From Runella aurantiaca (GTDB lineage: Bacteria; Bacteroidota; Bacteroidia; Cytophagales; Spirosomataceae): DNA of 64,000 nt. Shown piece after piece: positions 45,573 to 55,432 of this stretch; the stretch's first letter is position 1; every line of letters begins with the position of its first letter. Made by a program: the position numbers and the translations under genes. The notes beneath the pieces are model-generated. The model did not search any database. It worked only from the letters and a program-made list of their open reading frames with translations, and had not been told where the DNA came from. Location of the stretch: contig NZ_QPIW01000014.1 of the NCBI RefSeq assembly GCF_003339505.1, positions 1-64,000 of the forward strand, given 5' to 3'.

Positions 45573-45723
45573 AACGATTTTTTGGGGGTTGAATTTGGGT
45601 TTGCAAGGTACGAACGAAAACCATTTGTCGTACTAATTAATTGTCTTTTTATGGAAGTTGGCTATTACTTTTGTGTTTTATCATTCACTTTTTACGGCAG
45701 AAGAATGAGCAGGGAACAAAAAA

Positions 45724-45780
45724 AATCACGCAAAGACGGCAGAGAGGTTTTTCTTTGCTCCTCTGCGTCTTTGCGTGATT
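45724..45780. repeat. Intergenic hairpin repeat
   Basis: A nearly perfect 21-bp inverted repeat (AATCACGCAAAGACG...CGTCTTTGCGTGATT, one extra base in the left arm) lies between malic enzyme and MoxR. The motif CTCTGCGTCTTTGCGTGA is, from general knowledge, frequent between genes in Cytophagales genomes, so this looks like a dispersed repeat. Whether it is mobile or functional is unknown. Confidence 0.65.
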
Positions 45781-45796
45781 ACTTTGCAGTGAATAA

Positions 45797-46759
45797 CTAC
45801 ACTAAACGTTTTATAATCTCATTGACCGAAATTCCTTCGGCTTCCGCTTTAAAGTTACGTACAATGCGGTGACGTAATATAGGAAGCGCCACTGCTTTGA
45901 CATCCTCAATATCGGGCGAGTATTTTCCGTTAATGAGGGCATTGCATTTTGCGGCAAGTATCAAGTTTTGAGATGCACGCGGCCCTGCTCCCCACTCCAA
46001 GTAATTTTTAGTGTCTGCGGTGGCCAGCTCACCCATTGGTCGGGTTTTTTGAACGAGTTTAACGGCATATTCTACCACATTATCCGTGACAGGAACGCGC
46101 CGAACGAGGTGTTGGAACGCTTCGATTTCGGCGGCTGAAATGACCGTATTAATTACAGGTTTGTTGTCAGTCGTTGTGGACTTAACAATGTTAAGCTCTT
46201 CTTGGTAAGAAGGATAATCTAAGTAAACCATGAACATAAAACGGTCTAACTGCGCTTCGGGCAAGGGGTAGGTTCCTTCCTGTTCGATGGGGTTTTGGGT
46301 AGCTAACACAAAAAACGGACGACTTAGCGAATGTTTTTGTCCTGCAACCGTTACCGCGTATTCTTGCATCGCTTCGAGGAGTGCCGATTGGGTTTTGGGA
46401 GGGGTACGGTTGATTTCATCCGCCAAAATAATATTGGCAAATACGGGCCCTCTGATAAAACGGAAATTGCGTTCATTGTCCAACGTTTCGGACCCCAAAA
46501 TATCGGAAGGCATCAAGTCAGGCGTAAATTGGATGCGGTTAAAACTCAAATCCAATGCACCTGCGATGGTCTGAATCAGGAGGGTTTTTGCTAATCCGGG
46601 CACTCCAACCAAGAGACAGTGCCCCTGACAGAATATAGCGGTGAGCAACAAACGAACCGTATCATCTTGACCAACAATGACTTTGCCAATTTCTGCACGG
46701 AGTTTTTCATAAGATTCTTTAAGTGCCTCAGCAGCAGCGACGTCAGAAGAAAACTTCAT
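45797..46759 (-). CDS. MoxR-family AAA+ ATPase
   Basis: 320 residues. Walker A GVPGLAKT and Walker B ILADEINR are clear, with the sensor-1 Asn in [20 protein letters not shown], and an arginine-finger region after it. Such ATPases act as chaperones that activate VWA-domain partners. No DUF58 or VWA gene adjoins this copy; a second MoxR gene is at 59.3 kb. Upstream lie two foldase genes on the same strand. Confidence 0.95.
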   Translation of the reverse strand: MKFSSDVAAAEALKESYEKLRAEIGKVIVGQDDTVRLLLTAIFCQGHCLLVGVPGLAKTLLIQTIAGALDLSFNRIQFTPDLMPSDILGSETLDNERNFRFIRGPVFANIILADEINRTPPKTQSALLEAMQEYAVTVAGQKHSLSRPFFVLATQNPIEQEGTYPLPEAQLDRFMFMVYLDYPSYQEELNIVKSTTTDNKPVINTVISAAEIEAFQHLVRRVPVTDNVVEYAVKLVQKTRPMGELATADTKNYLEWGAGPRASQNLILAAKCNALINGKYSPDIEDVKAVALPILRHRIVRNFKAEAEGISVNEIIKRLV

Positions 46760-46832
46760 TTAAGGTTTATGGTTAGTGGTTTATAAATGGTTGTTGTGAA
46801 TATAGCTGTTTGCCGCAAAAAAACAATCGCCG

Positions 46833-48227
46833 CTAATTATCCTGCAGATTAATACCCATCATTTTGCACCCCTGAAACTCGGGGTCTACTTTAATAAAGA
46901 CATCTTCGATTGCTTTCTTAAACCACTTATCTACCGCTTCTGTTTTTTTATTGGCTAAAACAATGTTGGTTAGCTTCTCAAAATCGTCTTTCAAACTGGC
47001 CGTATGTGGCTCCACTTTGCTTTTGTAATAGATGATGCGCATGGCGGTTTTTCCGTCGTCTGTTCGATAGTTCATGGGCGCACTTATCGTGCCAACTTTC
47101 ATGGTGTCGAGCATCATAAACAGGCCATAGTCCATCGAAGCATCCAGCGGTAAGCGCGATGAACCCGATTGTTGGTCTTTCAACAAACCGCCTGCATCGG
47201 CCGTGTTTTTATCTTCAGACCAGGTTTTGGCCACTTTTTCAAACTTGAGCGTGTCGGTTTTGATCAAATTGTAAAGACTATCCAACACTTTTTTGGGGGC
47301 CGACATATCCATGCGGTTATAATCGGGGCGCAATAAAATATGGCGGGCGTGATATTCAGCACCTCGGGTTTCGAGCAATTGAATCAAGTGCAAACCATAT
47401 TCTGTTTCAATGGGGTCCGAAATTTCGTTTGGCTTGAGTTTCAGGGAGGCTCCTTCAAATTCGGGTAGCATATCGCCGCGTTTGGCAAAACCAAGATCTC
47501 CACCCTGTTGCGCTGACCCTAAATCTTCAGAATAAGCCGAGGCCAATGAGGTAAAATCTTCTCCTTTTTCTACCCGGGCTTTATAATCGAGCAAACGCGC
47601 TCGTAATTCGTCGTTCTGTGCTTTTGTTACCTTGGCATAACGAACAATCTGCCCGATTTCAACTTCGGCGGGAATATAAGGTAAACTGTCTTTAGGAATG
47701 CTGTTGAAGAATTTTTTTACTTCATTGGGGGTCACTTTGATGGCTTCCGTAATTTTACTTTGCATTTTTTCGGCTATCATTTCTTGTTTGATAGGCTCCC
47801 GCAACTCATATTTAAGGGCTTCAATGCTCTTTCCGTATGCCTCAATGATGTTTTTTTCCGAGCCAAAACGCTTGGCCATGTAGTCCATCCGGGCCGCTAC
47901 CTGACTTTCAATCTGTTTGTCTTCAACAATAACGGAGTCAATCTCCGCTTTTGCCAACAACATTTTATTTACAATCAAGCGCTCCAAAGCCTGGCACATG
48001 GTAGGGGCTTGTTGGCCCTGGGCCTGAGATTGCGCCTGAATCATGTATTCTTCCAATTCAGAACGCAGTATGTAGTAGTTGTCAACGCGCGCCACCACTT
48101 TGTTGAGGCTGGTACTTTTTCCCTGTCCCTGAGCGCCGATGAAGGCTATACACGCCAATACGAGCGTTGCCAAGGTGGAGCGAAGGACTGAGAGGTAAGA
48201 TGGGTTTTGAATGAATGTTCTTTTCAT
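46833..48227 (-). CDS. SurA-like periplasmic peptidyl-prolyl isomerase
   Basis: 464 residues. A signal sequence (LRSTLATLVLACIAFIGAQG) precedes a chaperone core (KVVARVDNYYILRSELEEYM) and two parvulin domains: a first around EVEIGQIVRYAKVTKAQNDE with QQGGDLGFAKRGDMLPEFE, and a second from YHARHILLRPDYNRMDM. Helps fold outer-membrane proteins. It is followed by the larger lipoprotein foldase gene on the same strand, so they likely act in the same pathway. Confidence 0.9.
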   Translation of the reverse strand: MKRTFIQNPSYLSVLRSTLATLVLACIAFIGAQGQGKSTSLNKVVARVDNYYILRSELEEYMIQAQSQAQGQQAPTMCQALERLIVNKMLLAKAEIDSVIVEDKQIESQVAARMDYMAKRFGSEKNIIEAYGKSIEALKYELREPIKQEMIAEKMQSKITEAIKVTPNEVKKFFNSIPKDSLPYIPAEVEIGQIVRYAKVTKAQNDELRARLLDYKARVEKGEDFTSLASAYSEDLGSAQQGGDLGFAKRGDMLPEFEGASLKLKPNEISDPIETEYGLHLIQLLETRGAEYHARHILLRPDYNRMDMSAPKKVLDSLYNLIKTDTLKFEKVAKTWSEDKNTADAGGLLKDQQSGSSRLPLDASMDYGLFMMLDTMKVGTISAPMNYRTDDGKTAMRIIYYKSKVEPHTASLKDDFEKLTNIVLANKKTEAVDKWFKKAIEDVFIKVDPEFQGCKMMGINLQDN

Positions 48228-48286
48228 AATTTGGTAGGCTACTTCAAAATCGGATTCTCTATTGTTAAACGGACTTATGCCGTTTT

Positions 48287-50575
48287 TTACTTTGCTAAGT
48301 TACGTAATTCTTCTTCGTTTATCTGTACGGCAAACTTTTGACGCAATTGCGTAAGCCAATTACGTTCCAGTTGCTTTTGGTAATCGTTTATCACGGCCCC
48401 ACGGGCTTCAGTGAAGGTTTTGATACGGGCGGGTTCGATTTTGGCGATGGAAACCCATACTTTTTCTTTGTTGACATTTACCAATTGATCACCAACCTCC
48501 CAACGAGCGGCATCAATAAAACGGTTTGACCCTTTGGCAAAAGCCCCTTCGGTAATGAGTATATTGCCCAGTTTAAGGGCATTAAGGGCTTTTTCGAGGT
48601 CTTTTTTAGACGTGCTGAAATACTGAAAACTGACCCGGCGGTTGCGAGACGCATTGACCACGGGTTTGAATTTGCCGTAATCTTTCTCGATGATTCTGGT
48701 CAGGGGAACACTGTTGTTGGTAAGCGCCTTAATGGCATTGCGAAGGCGCATGGTGGAAATGGAATCAGGCTCATCGGCATCGCCATAGGCGGAAACTTCG
48801 ACCGAATAATTTTCATTATTGAGCAAGGTCAATGCCACCTCAAACAAGGCTTCCCGGTGTTTTACACTGAGGATGGTCGACTTGGAAGGGAAAAGTAAAT
48901 CGGTTCCTTTTCTCCGTAATTGATAAGGCTTGGAAGCAAGTGCTTCATGGGCCCTTTTTAGCAAGGAATCACTTTCACTCACCGCGAGGGTAGCAAAAGC
49001 GCGCTCGGGGTAGCGGTAGTTGGCTTTATTTTGTTCCCAATATTGCTTCTGACCCAATGAGTCGGTCAAGGAGCGCTCCAATACGTTGGCTTCCATGGCT
49101 TGGGTGTACAAGACTCCGTCGCGCATTTCGGTCATCAATGCCCTAAACTCAGGGTACTTTTTTTCCAAATTTGCTTCTTCGGTTTCCACCAATTTCTGAT
49201 TCACAAACTGACGGAAATAACGTTCGGCAAGGATGGGCAAGGAAGTACCCGCGGGGGTGGGTTGTTGACGATTGTAGACGTATTCGAAAAATTGATTGAC
49301 GCTATACGGCTGATTCTCAATTTGTACCAGTGTTTTGTTTTCAATCGAAGCGTTGAGCGGTGTTTTGAACTTCCATTTGCCTCTTAGCAGGGATGTGTCA
49401 AGCTGGGCCATGGCTGCAGCTTTGATAGGGGCGGTTTCCGTCATTTTGGACGAGGCCCGAAGTTTAGTGATTAATGCTTCCCGAATGAGTTCGCCGCGCG
49501 AATCGGTAGTTACTTTTTGCCGAAGTTGCGGGGCTAATTCGGTAAATGACTCGATGGGTTTGCGATTAATCAATTTAACAATATGCCAACCATAGTTGCT
49601 CAAAAAAGGCTGCGAAATATCACCGACGCGTTTGAGCGAGAATGCCACTTCTTCAAAAGTAGGGGTCATGGCTCCCGTGCCGAATTCATGAAGGACGCCC
49701 CCGTTGTCTTTGGTAGTCGGCTCGTCGGAATAGTCACGGCAAACCACTTCCCAGGCTTCTTGTTGTAATAAACTGTGGGCTTTCTCTATTTTGGCCTTGG
49801 CAGCGGCCTTGCCTTCAGCGGTGGCATTGGGACTGATACGTACCAAAATGTGGGCTACCTGAACCTTGCCTCGCGAAGCGCGACGGTCATTCACTTTGAT
49901 TAAGTGATAGCCTGCGCCCGTTCGTACGGGGTCAGTTATCTTTCCAATGGGTGCGGTGTAAGCAGCATTTTCAAAAGGATAAACCGTCTGAAATACCGTA
50001 AAATACCCTAAATCTCCCCCTTTTGGGCTGGACAATGCATCCTTTGAAAAACGGGTTGCGGCCTCTTCAAACGTAATTTCTTGTTGGATGATTCGGCTAC
50101 GTAGCGCAATGGCTGCCCGGTAGGCCGATAAGGTGTCTTCCGAAGAAGCGTCGGGAGATACTGGGATTAAGATATGGGAAGCTCTGACTTCTTGTTTCAA
50201 GCGTTCGTAAGCTTCCGCTACGAGGTTTTCCACAAATACTTTGTCATAAAGGTAAGGCTGAGCCAATTGTTTCCGAAAAGAGGCCATTTCTTCCCGAAAT
50301 TCGGCCGTGGTGTCTTTGCCAGTACTTTGGGCGGCAATTACTTTCAACTTTAAATTTGTATAAAGCTGAAGATATTCTCTAATATCGGTTGATTTGGACG
50401 TATCGTCCGAAAATTGGTTTTTAGTAAAAGATTGAAAGAATTCATCGGTCGTAAATTTCCGGTCACCTATGGAAAGAATCACAGGTTCTGGGGGAGCCTG
50501 TGGTGCCGGTTTGGACGTTTTGCACCCCCATATACTTATAAATACGCCAATAAAACCCCAAAAACGATACTTCAT
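48287..50575 (-). CDS. Parvulin-type foldase lipoprotein
   Basis: 762 residues with lipobox IWGC (lipoprotein). Two parvulin domains are visible (VRASHILIPVSPDASSEDTL; VQVAHILVRISPNATAEGKA), each followed by a typical GGDLGYF/GGVLHEF core. The C-terminal half is long helical and coiled, with an RNAI-like terminal segment. It is probably a membrane-anchored chaperone for outer-membrane proteins. 60 bases separate it from the SurA-like gene. Divergent from truA. Confidence 0.85.
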   Translation of the reverse strand: MKYRFWGFIGVFISIWGCKTSKPAPQAPPEPVILSIGDRKFTTDEFFQSFTKNQFSDDTSKSTDIREYLQLYTNLKLKVIAAQSTGKDTTAEFREEMASFRKQLAQPYLYDKVFVENLVAEAYERLKQEVRASHILIPVSPDASSEDTLSAYRAAIALRSRIIQQEITFEEAATRFSKDALSSPKGGDLGYFTVFQTVYPFENAAYTAPIGKITDPVRTGAGYHLIKVNDRRASRGKVQVAHILVRISPNATAEGKAAAKAKIEKAHSLLQQEAWEVVCRDYSDEPTTKDNGGVLHEFGTGAMTPTFEEVAFSLKRVGDISQPFLSNYGWHIVKLINRKPIESFTELAPQLRQKVTTDSRGELIREALITKLRASSKMTETAPIKAAAMAQLDTSLLRGKWKFKTPLNASIENKTLVQIENQPYSVNQFFEYVYNRQQPTPAGTSLPILAERYFRQFVNQKLVETEEANLEKKYPEFRALMTEMRDGVLYTQAMEANVLERSLTDSLGQKQYWEQNKANYRYPERAFATLAVSESDSLLKRAHEALASKPYQLRRKGTDLLFPSKSTILSVKHREALFEVALTLLNNENYSVEVSAYGDADEPDSISTMRLRNAIKALTNNSVPLTRIIEKDYGKFKPVVNASRNRRVSFQYFSTSKKDLEKALNALKLGNILITEGAFAKGSNRFIDAARWEVGDQLVNVNKEKVWVSIAKIEPARIKTFTEARGAVINDYQKQLERNWLTQLRQKFAVQINEEELRNLAK

Positions 50576-50698
50576 CTTAACTTTTTAAATCTTAACAGGA
50601 ATGCGCCTTCATTTATTGTGAAGTTTGCAAAGTTACGCCAACTTTCTGAAAGTTTAAACAATACCTCCTTTTCACCCCCGCCAATCTGTTTTAGCAAT

Positions 50699-50706
50699 TA
50701 TCTTTG
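50699..50706 (+). promoter_or_regulatory. -7 box immediately before truA start
   Basis: TATCTTTG matches TAnnTTTG exactly and ends three bases before the truA ATG at 50710. The upstream -33 match is weak. If it is used, the transcript would begin at or within the first codons. Confidence 0.5.
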
Positions 50707-50709
50707 CAC

Positions 50710-51465
50710 ATGCGTTATTTTATAGAAGTAAGTTATAAAGGAACAAATTATCACGGTTGGCAACGGCAACCCAACGGCAATACCGTGCAAGAAGAACTTG
50801 AGCGGGCGTTGGCAATTATCCTGCGTCAGCCCATTGAAATCATCGGCAGTAGTCGAACCGACGCGGGCGTCCATGCCGAGCAGCAATTTGCGCACTTTGA
50901 CGTAGAAAATCCCATTGCTGCTCCTGACCGGGTGGCGTTGGGGCTGAATAGTCTTTTGCCCAAAGACATTGCCGTTCCCAAAATTGTGGCCGTCAGACCC
51001 GATGTGCATTCACGTTTTGTGGCCACGCACCGCTGTTATGAATACCGAATTATTTTTCAGAAAAACGCCTTTCTTACCGATTTGGCCCACGTATTTCGAC
51101 CCGAGTTGGATGTTCAGCGAATGAATGAGGCCGCCGCGTTGTTGCTTAAATATACCGATTTTGAATGTTTCAGTAAAATCCATACCGACGTAAAAACCTT
51201 TTTGTGCACCATTGAGCAGGCCTATTGGGAAGAAACTCGATTGGGACTAGTATTTCATATTAAAGCCAATCGTTTTTTGCGCGGTATGGTGCGCGCCATT
51301 GTAGGTACTTTGTTGGAAGTAGGGCAACGAAAAAAGTCGTATGCGGATTTTGAACAGTTGATTATTTCCAAAAACCGTAAAAATGCCGCTGCACAAGCGC
51401 CTGCCTGTGGGCTGTTTTTGGTGGAAGTCGGCTACGATTGGGCGTCTGTCATGGATGATATTTAA
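50710..51465 (+). CDS. truA: tRNA pseudouridine synthase TruA
   Basis: 251 residues from the ATG at 50710 (MRYFIEVSYKGTNYHGWQRQ), the usual family start. The catalytic Asp is in SSRTDAGVHAEQQFAHFD, with the KANRFLRGMVRAIVGTLLEV motif later. Modifies U38-U40 in tRNA anticodon arms. The predicted promoter lies so close that the mRNA may be leaderless. Confidence 0.95.
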   Translation: MRYFIEVSYKGTNYHGWQRQPNGNTVQEELERALAIILRQPIEIIGSSRTDAGVHAEQQFAHFDVENPIAAPDRVALGLNSLLPKDIAVPKIVAVRPDVHSRFVATHRCYEYRIIFQKNAFLTDLAHVFRPELDVQRMNEAAALLLKYTDFECFSKIHTDVKTFLCTIEQAYWEETRLGLVFHIKANRFLRGMVRAIVGTLLEVGQRKKSYADFEQLIISKNRKNAAAQAPACGLFLVEVGYDWASVMDDI

Positions 51466-51531
51466 CGTCGGCGACGTTCTCAAATAAGCTAGACGTTCTT
51501 AAAATTGACACACTTTAACGTATATATTCAT

Positions 51532-52122
51532 TTGAAGAAGATAGGGATTATATTATTGGCGGCTGGCGAATCCAAGCGCATGGGTTCGTCTAAACAACTC
51601 TTGGACATTGACGGAAAAAGCCTCCTGCGTCGGACGGCCGAAGTGGCTTTAGCCACTGATTGTTACCCTGTTGTTTTAGTAATTGGGGCCAATAAGGCTC
51701 AAATTGCCCCTGAAATCATTAACCTGCCGTTGACCGTCATTGATAACCCCATGTGGCCCGAAGGGATGTCGTCGTCGGTGAAGATGGGAATGGCAGGGTT
51801 GTATATGACTTACAAAGACGTGGATGCCGTACTGATTTTAGTGTGCGACCAGCCGTATCTTTCGGTGTCGCTGCTGGAACGGATGATTGAAATTTATGAA
51901 GAAAAACAACCGCCGATTGTCGCCTGTAAGTATGGCGACCAGATTGGCGTTCCTGCGTTGTTTGACCGTAAAATATTTGACGAACTCTTGACCCTGACGG
52001 GTGATAAAGGGGCGAAACCCGTTGTGATGAATCATTTGGACGAAGCCTACCTCGTGACTTTTGAGGCGGGAAGCGTAGATTTGGATACCCCCGAAGATTA
52101 CAAAGCTTTTCAGAATGGCTAA
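51532..52122 (+). CDS. MobA/MocA-like nucleotidyltransferase
   Basis: 196 residues from a TTG at 51532 that gives the usual start LKKIGIILLAAGESKRMGSS. Motif order fits the NTP-transferase fold: LAAGESKRMGSSKQLL, then VLILVCDQPYLSV with the metal-binding Asp. Members transfer CMP or GMP to molybdopterin in Mo-cofactor maturation; here the exact substrate is not clear, and no molybdenum genes adjoin. An upstream in-frame TTG at 51505 is less likely. Confidence 0.82.
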   Translation: MKKIGIILLAAGESKRMGSSKQLLDIDGKSLLRRTAEVALATDCYPVVLVIGANKAQIAPEIINLPLTVIDNPMWPEGMSSSVKMGMAGLYMTYKDVDAVLILVCDQPYLSVSLLERMIEIYEEKQPPIVACKYGDQIGVPALFDRKIFDELLTLTGDKGAKPVVMNHLDEAYLVTFEAGSVDLDTPEDYKAFQNG

Positions 52123-52225
52123 ATTCCTATAAACGAAAATTTCGTTGCGCTGCAATGGCTTTTCGATAACGTCGCTTAAAAAAGCAAATTTGTCGCGGAA
52201 TAGTAGGCTGGTTTTATAATTTCCT

Positions 52226-52233
52226 TATTTTTG
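52226..52233 (+). promoter_or_regulatory. -7 promoter box before the tldD operon
   Basis: TATTTTTG at 52226-52233 matches TAnnTTTG exactly, 78 bases before the tldD ATG. The -33 box is weak. Confidence 0.45.
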
Positions 52234-52310
52234 AATGTTACGTCCTAACCGATGGTAAGAAGCTTTTTCACTTCAACCGATTACAACCATTCATCAAAAC
52301 TAGACCAAGC

Positions 52311-53957
52311 ATGAAAAGAAGGGATTTTATTCAGTTGTCAAGCATGGGCTTGGGGGCTATGATGGGAGCATCCATTCCCGTTTTGGGCAATGTGGTTCCC
52401 GTTGAGCAGCTGCTCGAACCCGCCGTTGATGCCGCCATTAAGAAAAAGATGGCCGATGTGGCCCTCAACGTGGCCAAGTCGAAAGGGGCAACTTATACCG
52501 ATGTTCGCATCGGCCGTTATCTTCAACAATACCTCTTTACCCGTGAAACCAGGGTTCAGAACATCGTTAATGCGGAATCGTACGGCGTAGGAATTCGCGT
52601 GATTGCCAACGGAACTTGGGGGTTTGCCGCCACGAGCGATGTGAGCAACGAAGGCATTGCCAAATGTACCGAAACGGCCGTAGCCATTGCCAAAGCAAAT
52701 TCAAAAATCCAGACCGAACCAGTTGTGTTGGCCCCTCAAAAAGGAGTGGGAGAGGTGACATGGAAAACCCCCATCAAGAAAAATGCCTTTGAGGTTCCGG
52801 TTCAGGAAAAGATTGATCTGTTGATGAAAGTAAACGGAGAGGCAATGAAAAACGGCGCGGGTTTTGTCACTTCCAACCTGTTTTTTGTCAATGAACAAAA
52901 ATATTTTGCTTCCTCTGACGGGTCATACATTGACCAAGATATACACCGTATTTGGCCAACTTTTACCGTAACGGCCGTTGATAAACAAGCAGGTAAATTC
53001 AAAAGTCGTGACGCCATCAGTTCACCGATGGGCATGGGTTACGAATACCTTGACGGTTTGGCCAGCGAAAAAATCGCGGGGCCGAATGGATTGGTAGGGT
53101 ATCGCAACTCGTACGATATGGTTGAAGATGCCATCATGGCTGCCAAACAAGCCAAAGAAAAAATGACCGCTAAGTCGGTCATGCCCGGTAAGTATGATCT
53201 CGTGCTAGACCCAAATCACTTGGGATTGACTATCCACGAATCGGTAGGTCACCCCACCGAGTTGGACCGTGTGCTGGGGTATGAAGCAAATTATGCCGGA
53301 ACCAGTTTTGCGACCTTGGACAAATGGAAAACCAAAAGTTTCAATTATGGCAGCAAACAGGTCAATATCGTGGCCGATAAAACCCAGCCTTACACTTTAG
53401 GAACCGTTGGCTACGACGACGAAGGCGTTCCGTGTAAGGAATGGGATTTGATTAAAGATGGTATTTTGGTGAATTATCAGGCGATTCGTGACCAAGTGAA
53501 TATTTTGGGTGAAAACGCCTCGCACGGTTGCTGTTACGCCGACAACTGGAATTCGGTACAATTCCAGCGGATGCCCAACGTGTCGCTGCGCCCCGGGAAA
53601 GAAAAACTCAACGTTCAGGAAATGATTAAGGGCGTTGAAAAAGGGATATACATTATTGGTCGTGGTTCGTATTCGATTGACCAGCAGCGTTATAACTTCC
53701 AGTTTGGCGGCCAACTTTTCTACGAAATCAAAAACGGAGAAATCGTTGGAATGCTGGATGATGTAGCCTATCAGTCAAACACGCAAGAGTTCTGGAATTC
53801 GTGCGTGCAGATTTGTGACAAGGATGATTACCGTACGTTTGGGTCGTTTTTTGACGGCAAAGGGCAGCCTTCTCAGGTGAGTGCGGTTTCGCACGGAAGT
53901 GCTACGACGCGTTTTAACGGCGTGAATATCATCAATACGGGCAGAAAAATCGGATAA
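52311..53957 (+). CDS. TldD-family metalloprotease subunit with Tat signal, copy 1
   Basis: 548 residues. N-terminus MKRRDFIQLSSMGLGAMM has the twin-arginine motif and a hydrophobic stretch, so it is predicted to be exported folded. Zn-binding HESVGH (LTIHESVGHPTELDR) and the later GCCYADNWNSVQFQRMPNVS, with the third ligand Cys, match the TldD family. In relatives TldD and TldE form a heterodimer that cleaves small unfolded or modified peptides. The partner TldE gene follows 19 bases on, and lacks an export signal. Confidence 0.9.
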   Translation: MKRRDFIQLSSMGLGAMMGASIPVLGNVVPVEQLLEPAVDAAIKKKMADVALNVAKSKGATYTDVRIGRYLQQYLFTRETRVQNIVNAESYGVGIRVIANGTWGFAATSDVSNEGIAKCTETAVAIAKANSKIQTEPVVLAPQKGVGEVTWKTPIKKNAFEVPVQEKIDLLMKVNGEAMKNGAGFVTSNLFFVNEQKYFASSDGSYIDQDIHRIWPTFTVTAVDKQAGKFKSRDAISSPMGMGYEYLDGLASEKIAGPNGLVGYRNSYDMVEDAIMAAKQAKEKMTAKSVMPGKYDLVLDPNHLGLTIHESVGHPTELDRVLGYEANYAGTSFATLDKWKTKSFNYGSKQVNIVADKTQPYTLGTVGYDDEGVPCKEWDLIKDGILVNYQAIRDQVNILGENASHGCCYADNWNSVQFQRMPNVSLRPGKEKLNVQEMIKGVEKGIYIIGRGSYSIDQQRYNFQFGGQLFYEIKNGEIVGMLDDVAYQSNTQEFWNSCVQICDKDDYRTFGSFFDGKGQPSQVSAVSHGSATTRFNGVNIINTGRKIG

Positions 53958-53976
53958 TTAAACCACGACATCAACA

Positions 53977-55293
53977 ATGGCTATTTTAACGAAAGAAGAA
54001 GCTAAAAAAATCATAGATAAAGTGTTGGCGTATTCAAAAGCCGACGAAATGAGCGTGAACCTGACGGGCAGCCGCACAGGAAACATCCGCTACGCCCGTA
54101 ATACGGTTTCGACCAGTGGTGAGTCGTATGACTTGTCTTTGTCGGTAACGGCCGTGTATGGCAAACGCTCTGGTACGTCTACCATCAACGAATTTGATGA
54201 TAAATCGTTGGAAAAAACGGTGCGACGGGCCGAAGAAATTGCCCGATTAGCGCCCGAAAATCCCGAATATGTGCCGATGCTAGGGCCACAGACCTATTTG
54301 GAAAGCAACACTTTTTTGCAAAGTACGGCCGATATTAACCCCGAATACCGGGCAAAAGTGGCGTTTGACAGCATCGACCCTTGTCGTAAAAAGAATTTAA
54401 CGGCGGCGGGTTATCTGGAAGATACCACTGATTTTTTTGCCATGGGCAACAGCAAAGGCCTTTTTGGCTACAACAAATCTACGTCGGTCGATTTTTCCGT
54501 CACCGTCCGTTCGGCAGATGGAACCGGCTCAGGGTACGTGTCCCGCGATTTTAATGATGCCGCCAAGCTCAATGCCAAAGTATCGACGGAGATTGCGATG
54601 CAAAAAGCCATGGCCTCGGTGTCGGCCAAAGCCCTTGAACCCGGAAAATACACCGTTATTCTCGAACCAACGGCGGCCCTTGATTTGATTCAAAACATGA
54701 TGCGCAGCATCGACGCCCGTAATGCCGATGAAGGTCGCAGCTTTTTGAGCAAAAAAGGCGGCGGAACGCGGTTAGGAGAAAAGCTTTTTGACGAGCGCGT
54801 AACCATTTATTCTGACCCGACCAATATTGACATTCCCAAAGCAGGGTTTTCTCTAGACGGTCGTCCGCAGGAAAAAGTGACATGGGTGGACAAAGGCGTG
54901 GTTAAAAATATGGCGTATTCACGTTATTGGGCCGAAAAACAAGGTGTCAAAGCCGTGGCTCCTCCACAGGGATTTATCATGGCGGGTGGTACGCAATCGC
55001 TGGCTGACCTCATTAAGGGAACCCAAAAGGGAATTTTGGTGACTCGTTTTTGGTATATCCGTGCCGTTGACCCCCAAACCTTATTATACACTGGGCTTAC
55101 CCGCGACGGGACGTTTTATATCGAAAACGGACAAATCAAATACCCCGTCAAAAACTTCCGTTTCAACGAAAGTCCAATCATCATGCTCAATAACCTTGAA
55201 GCGATGGGCGTGCCCGCCCGCGTGAATGGAAGCATGATTCCTCCACTTAAAATCCGCGATTTTACCTTTACAAGTTTGTCGGACGCCGTCTAG
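53977..55293 (+). CDS. TldE/PmbA-family subunit, copy 1
   Basis: 438 residues, no signal peptide (MAILTKEEAKKIIDKVLAYS). The N-terminal TldE-type domain continues to GDIPKAGFSLDGRPQEKVTW and the C-terminal fold (TLLYTGLTRDGTFYIENGQI). It lacks the HExxxH motif, so it is the structural partner of TldD. Absence of a signal while TldD has one suggests either export as a complex by Tat or that the heterodimer never forms in the same compartment. Confidence 0.9.
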   Translation: MAILTKEEAKKIIDKVLAYSKADEMSVNLTGSRTGNIRYARNTVSTSGESYDLSLSVTAVYGKRSGTSTINEFDDKSLEKTVRRAEEIARLAPENPEYVPMLGPQTYLESNTFLQSTADINPEYRAKVAFDSIDPCRKKNLTAAGYLEDTTDFFAMGNSKGLFGYNKSTSVDFSVTVRSADGTGSGYVSRDFNDAAKLNAKVSTEIAMQKAMASVSAKALEPGKYTVILEPTAALDLIQNMMRSIDARNADEGRSFLSKKGGGTRLGEKLFDERVTIYSDPTNIDIPKAGFSLDGRPQEKVTWVDKGVVKNMAYSRYWAEKQGVKAVAPPQGFIMAGGTQSLADLIKGTQKGILVTRFWYIRAVDPQTLLYTGLTRDGTFYIENGQIKYPVKNFRFNESPIIMLNNLEAMGVPARVNGSMIPPLKIRDFTFTSLSDAV

Positions 55294-55309
55294 TTGTGTT
55301 TGAAGTGAG

Positions 55310-55406
55310 AAAGGTTAAAGGAATTAGCTCGTTAAGTTATGGTCAGTAGTCAGACGCAAGGCTGGTTACGGTCTAACTATCGTCTGACCTTGTTGCTTTA
55401 ACCTTT
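55310..55406. repeat. Nested inverted repeat between the two tld pairs
   Basis: AAAGGTTAAAG (55310-55320) pairs with CTTTAACCTTT (55396-55406), and inside it GTCAGACG (55349-55356) pairs with CGTCTGAC (55381-55388). Together these predict a branched hairpin of about 97 bases in the gap between tldE copy 1 and tldD copy 2. It may be a transcript-ending or stability element. Confidence 0.5.
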
Positions 55407-55432
55407 CCACTTTCACTTGCCGTTCATCAAAA

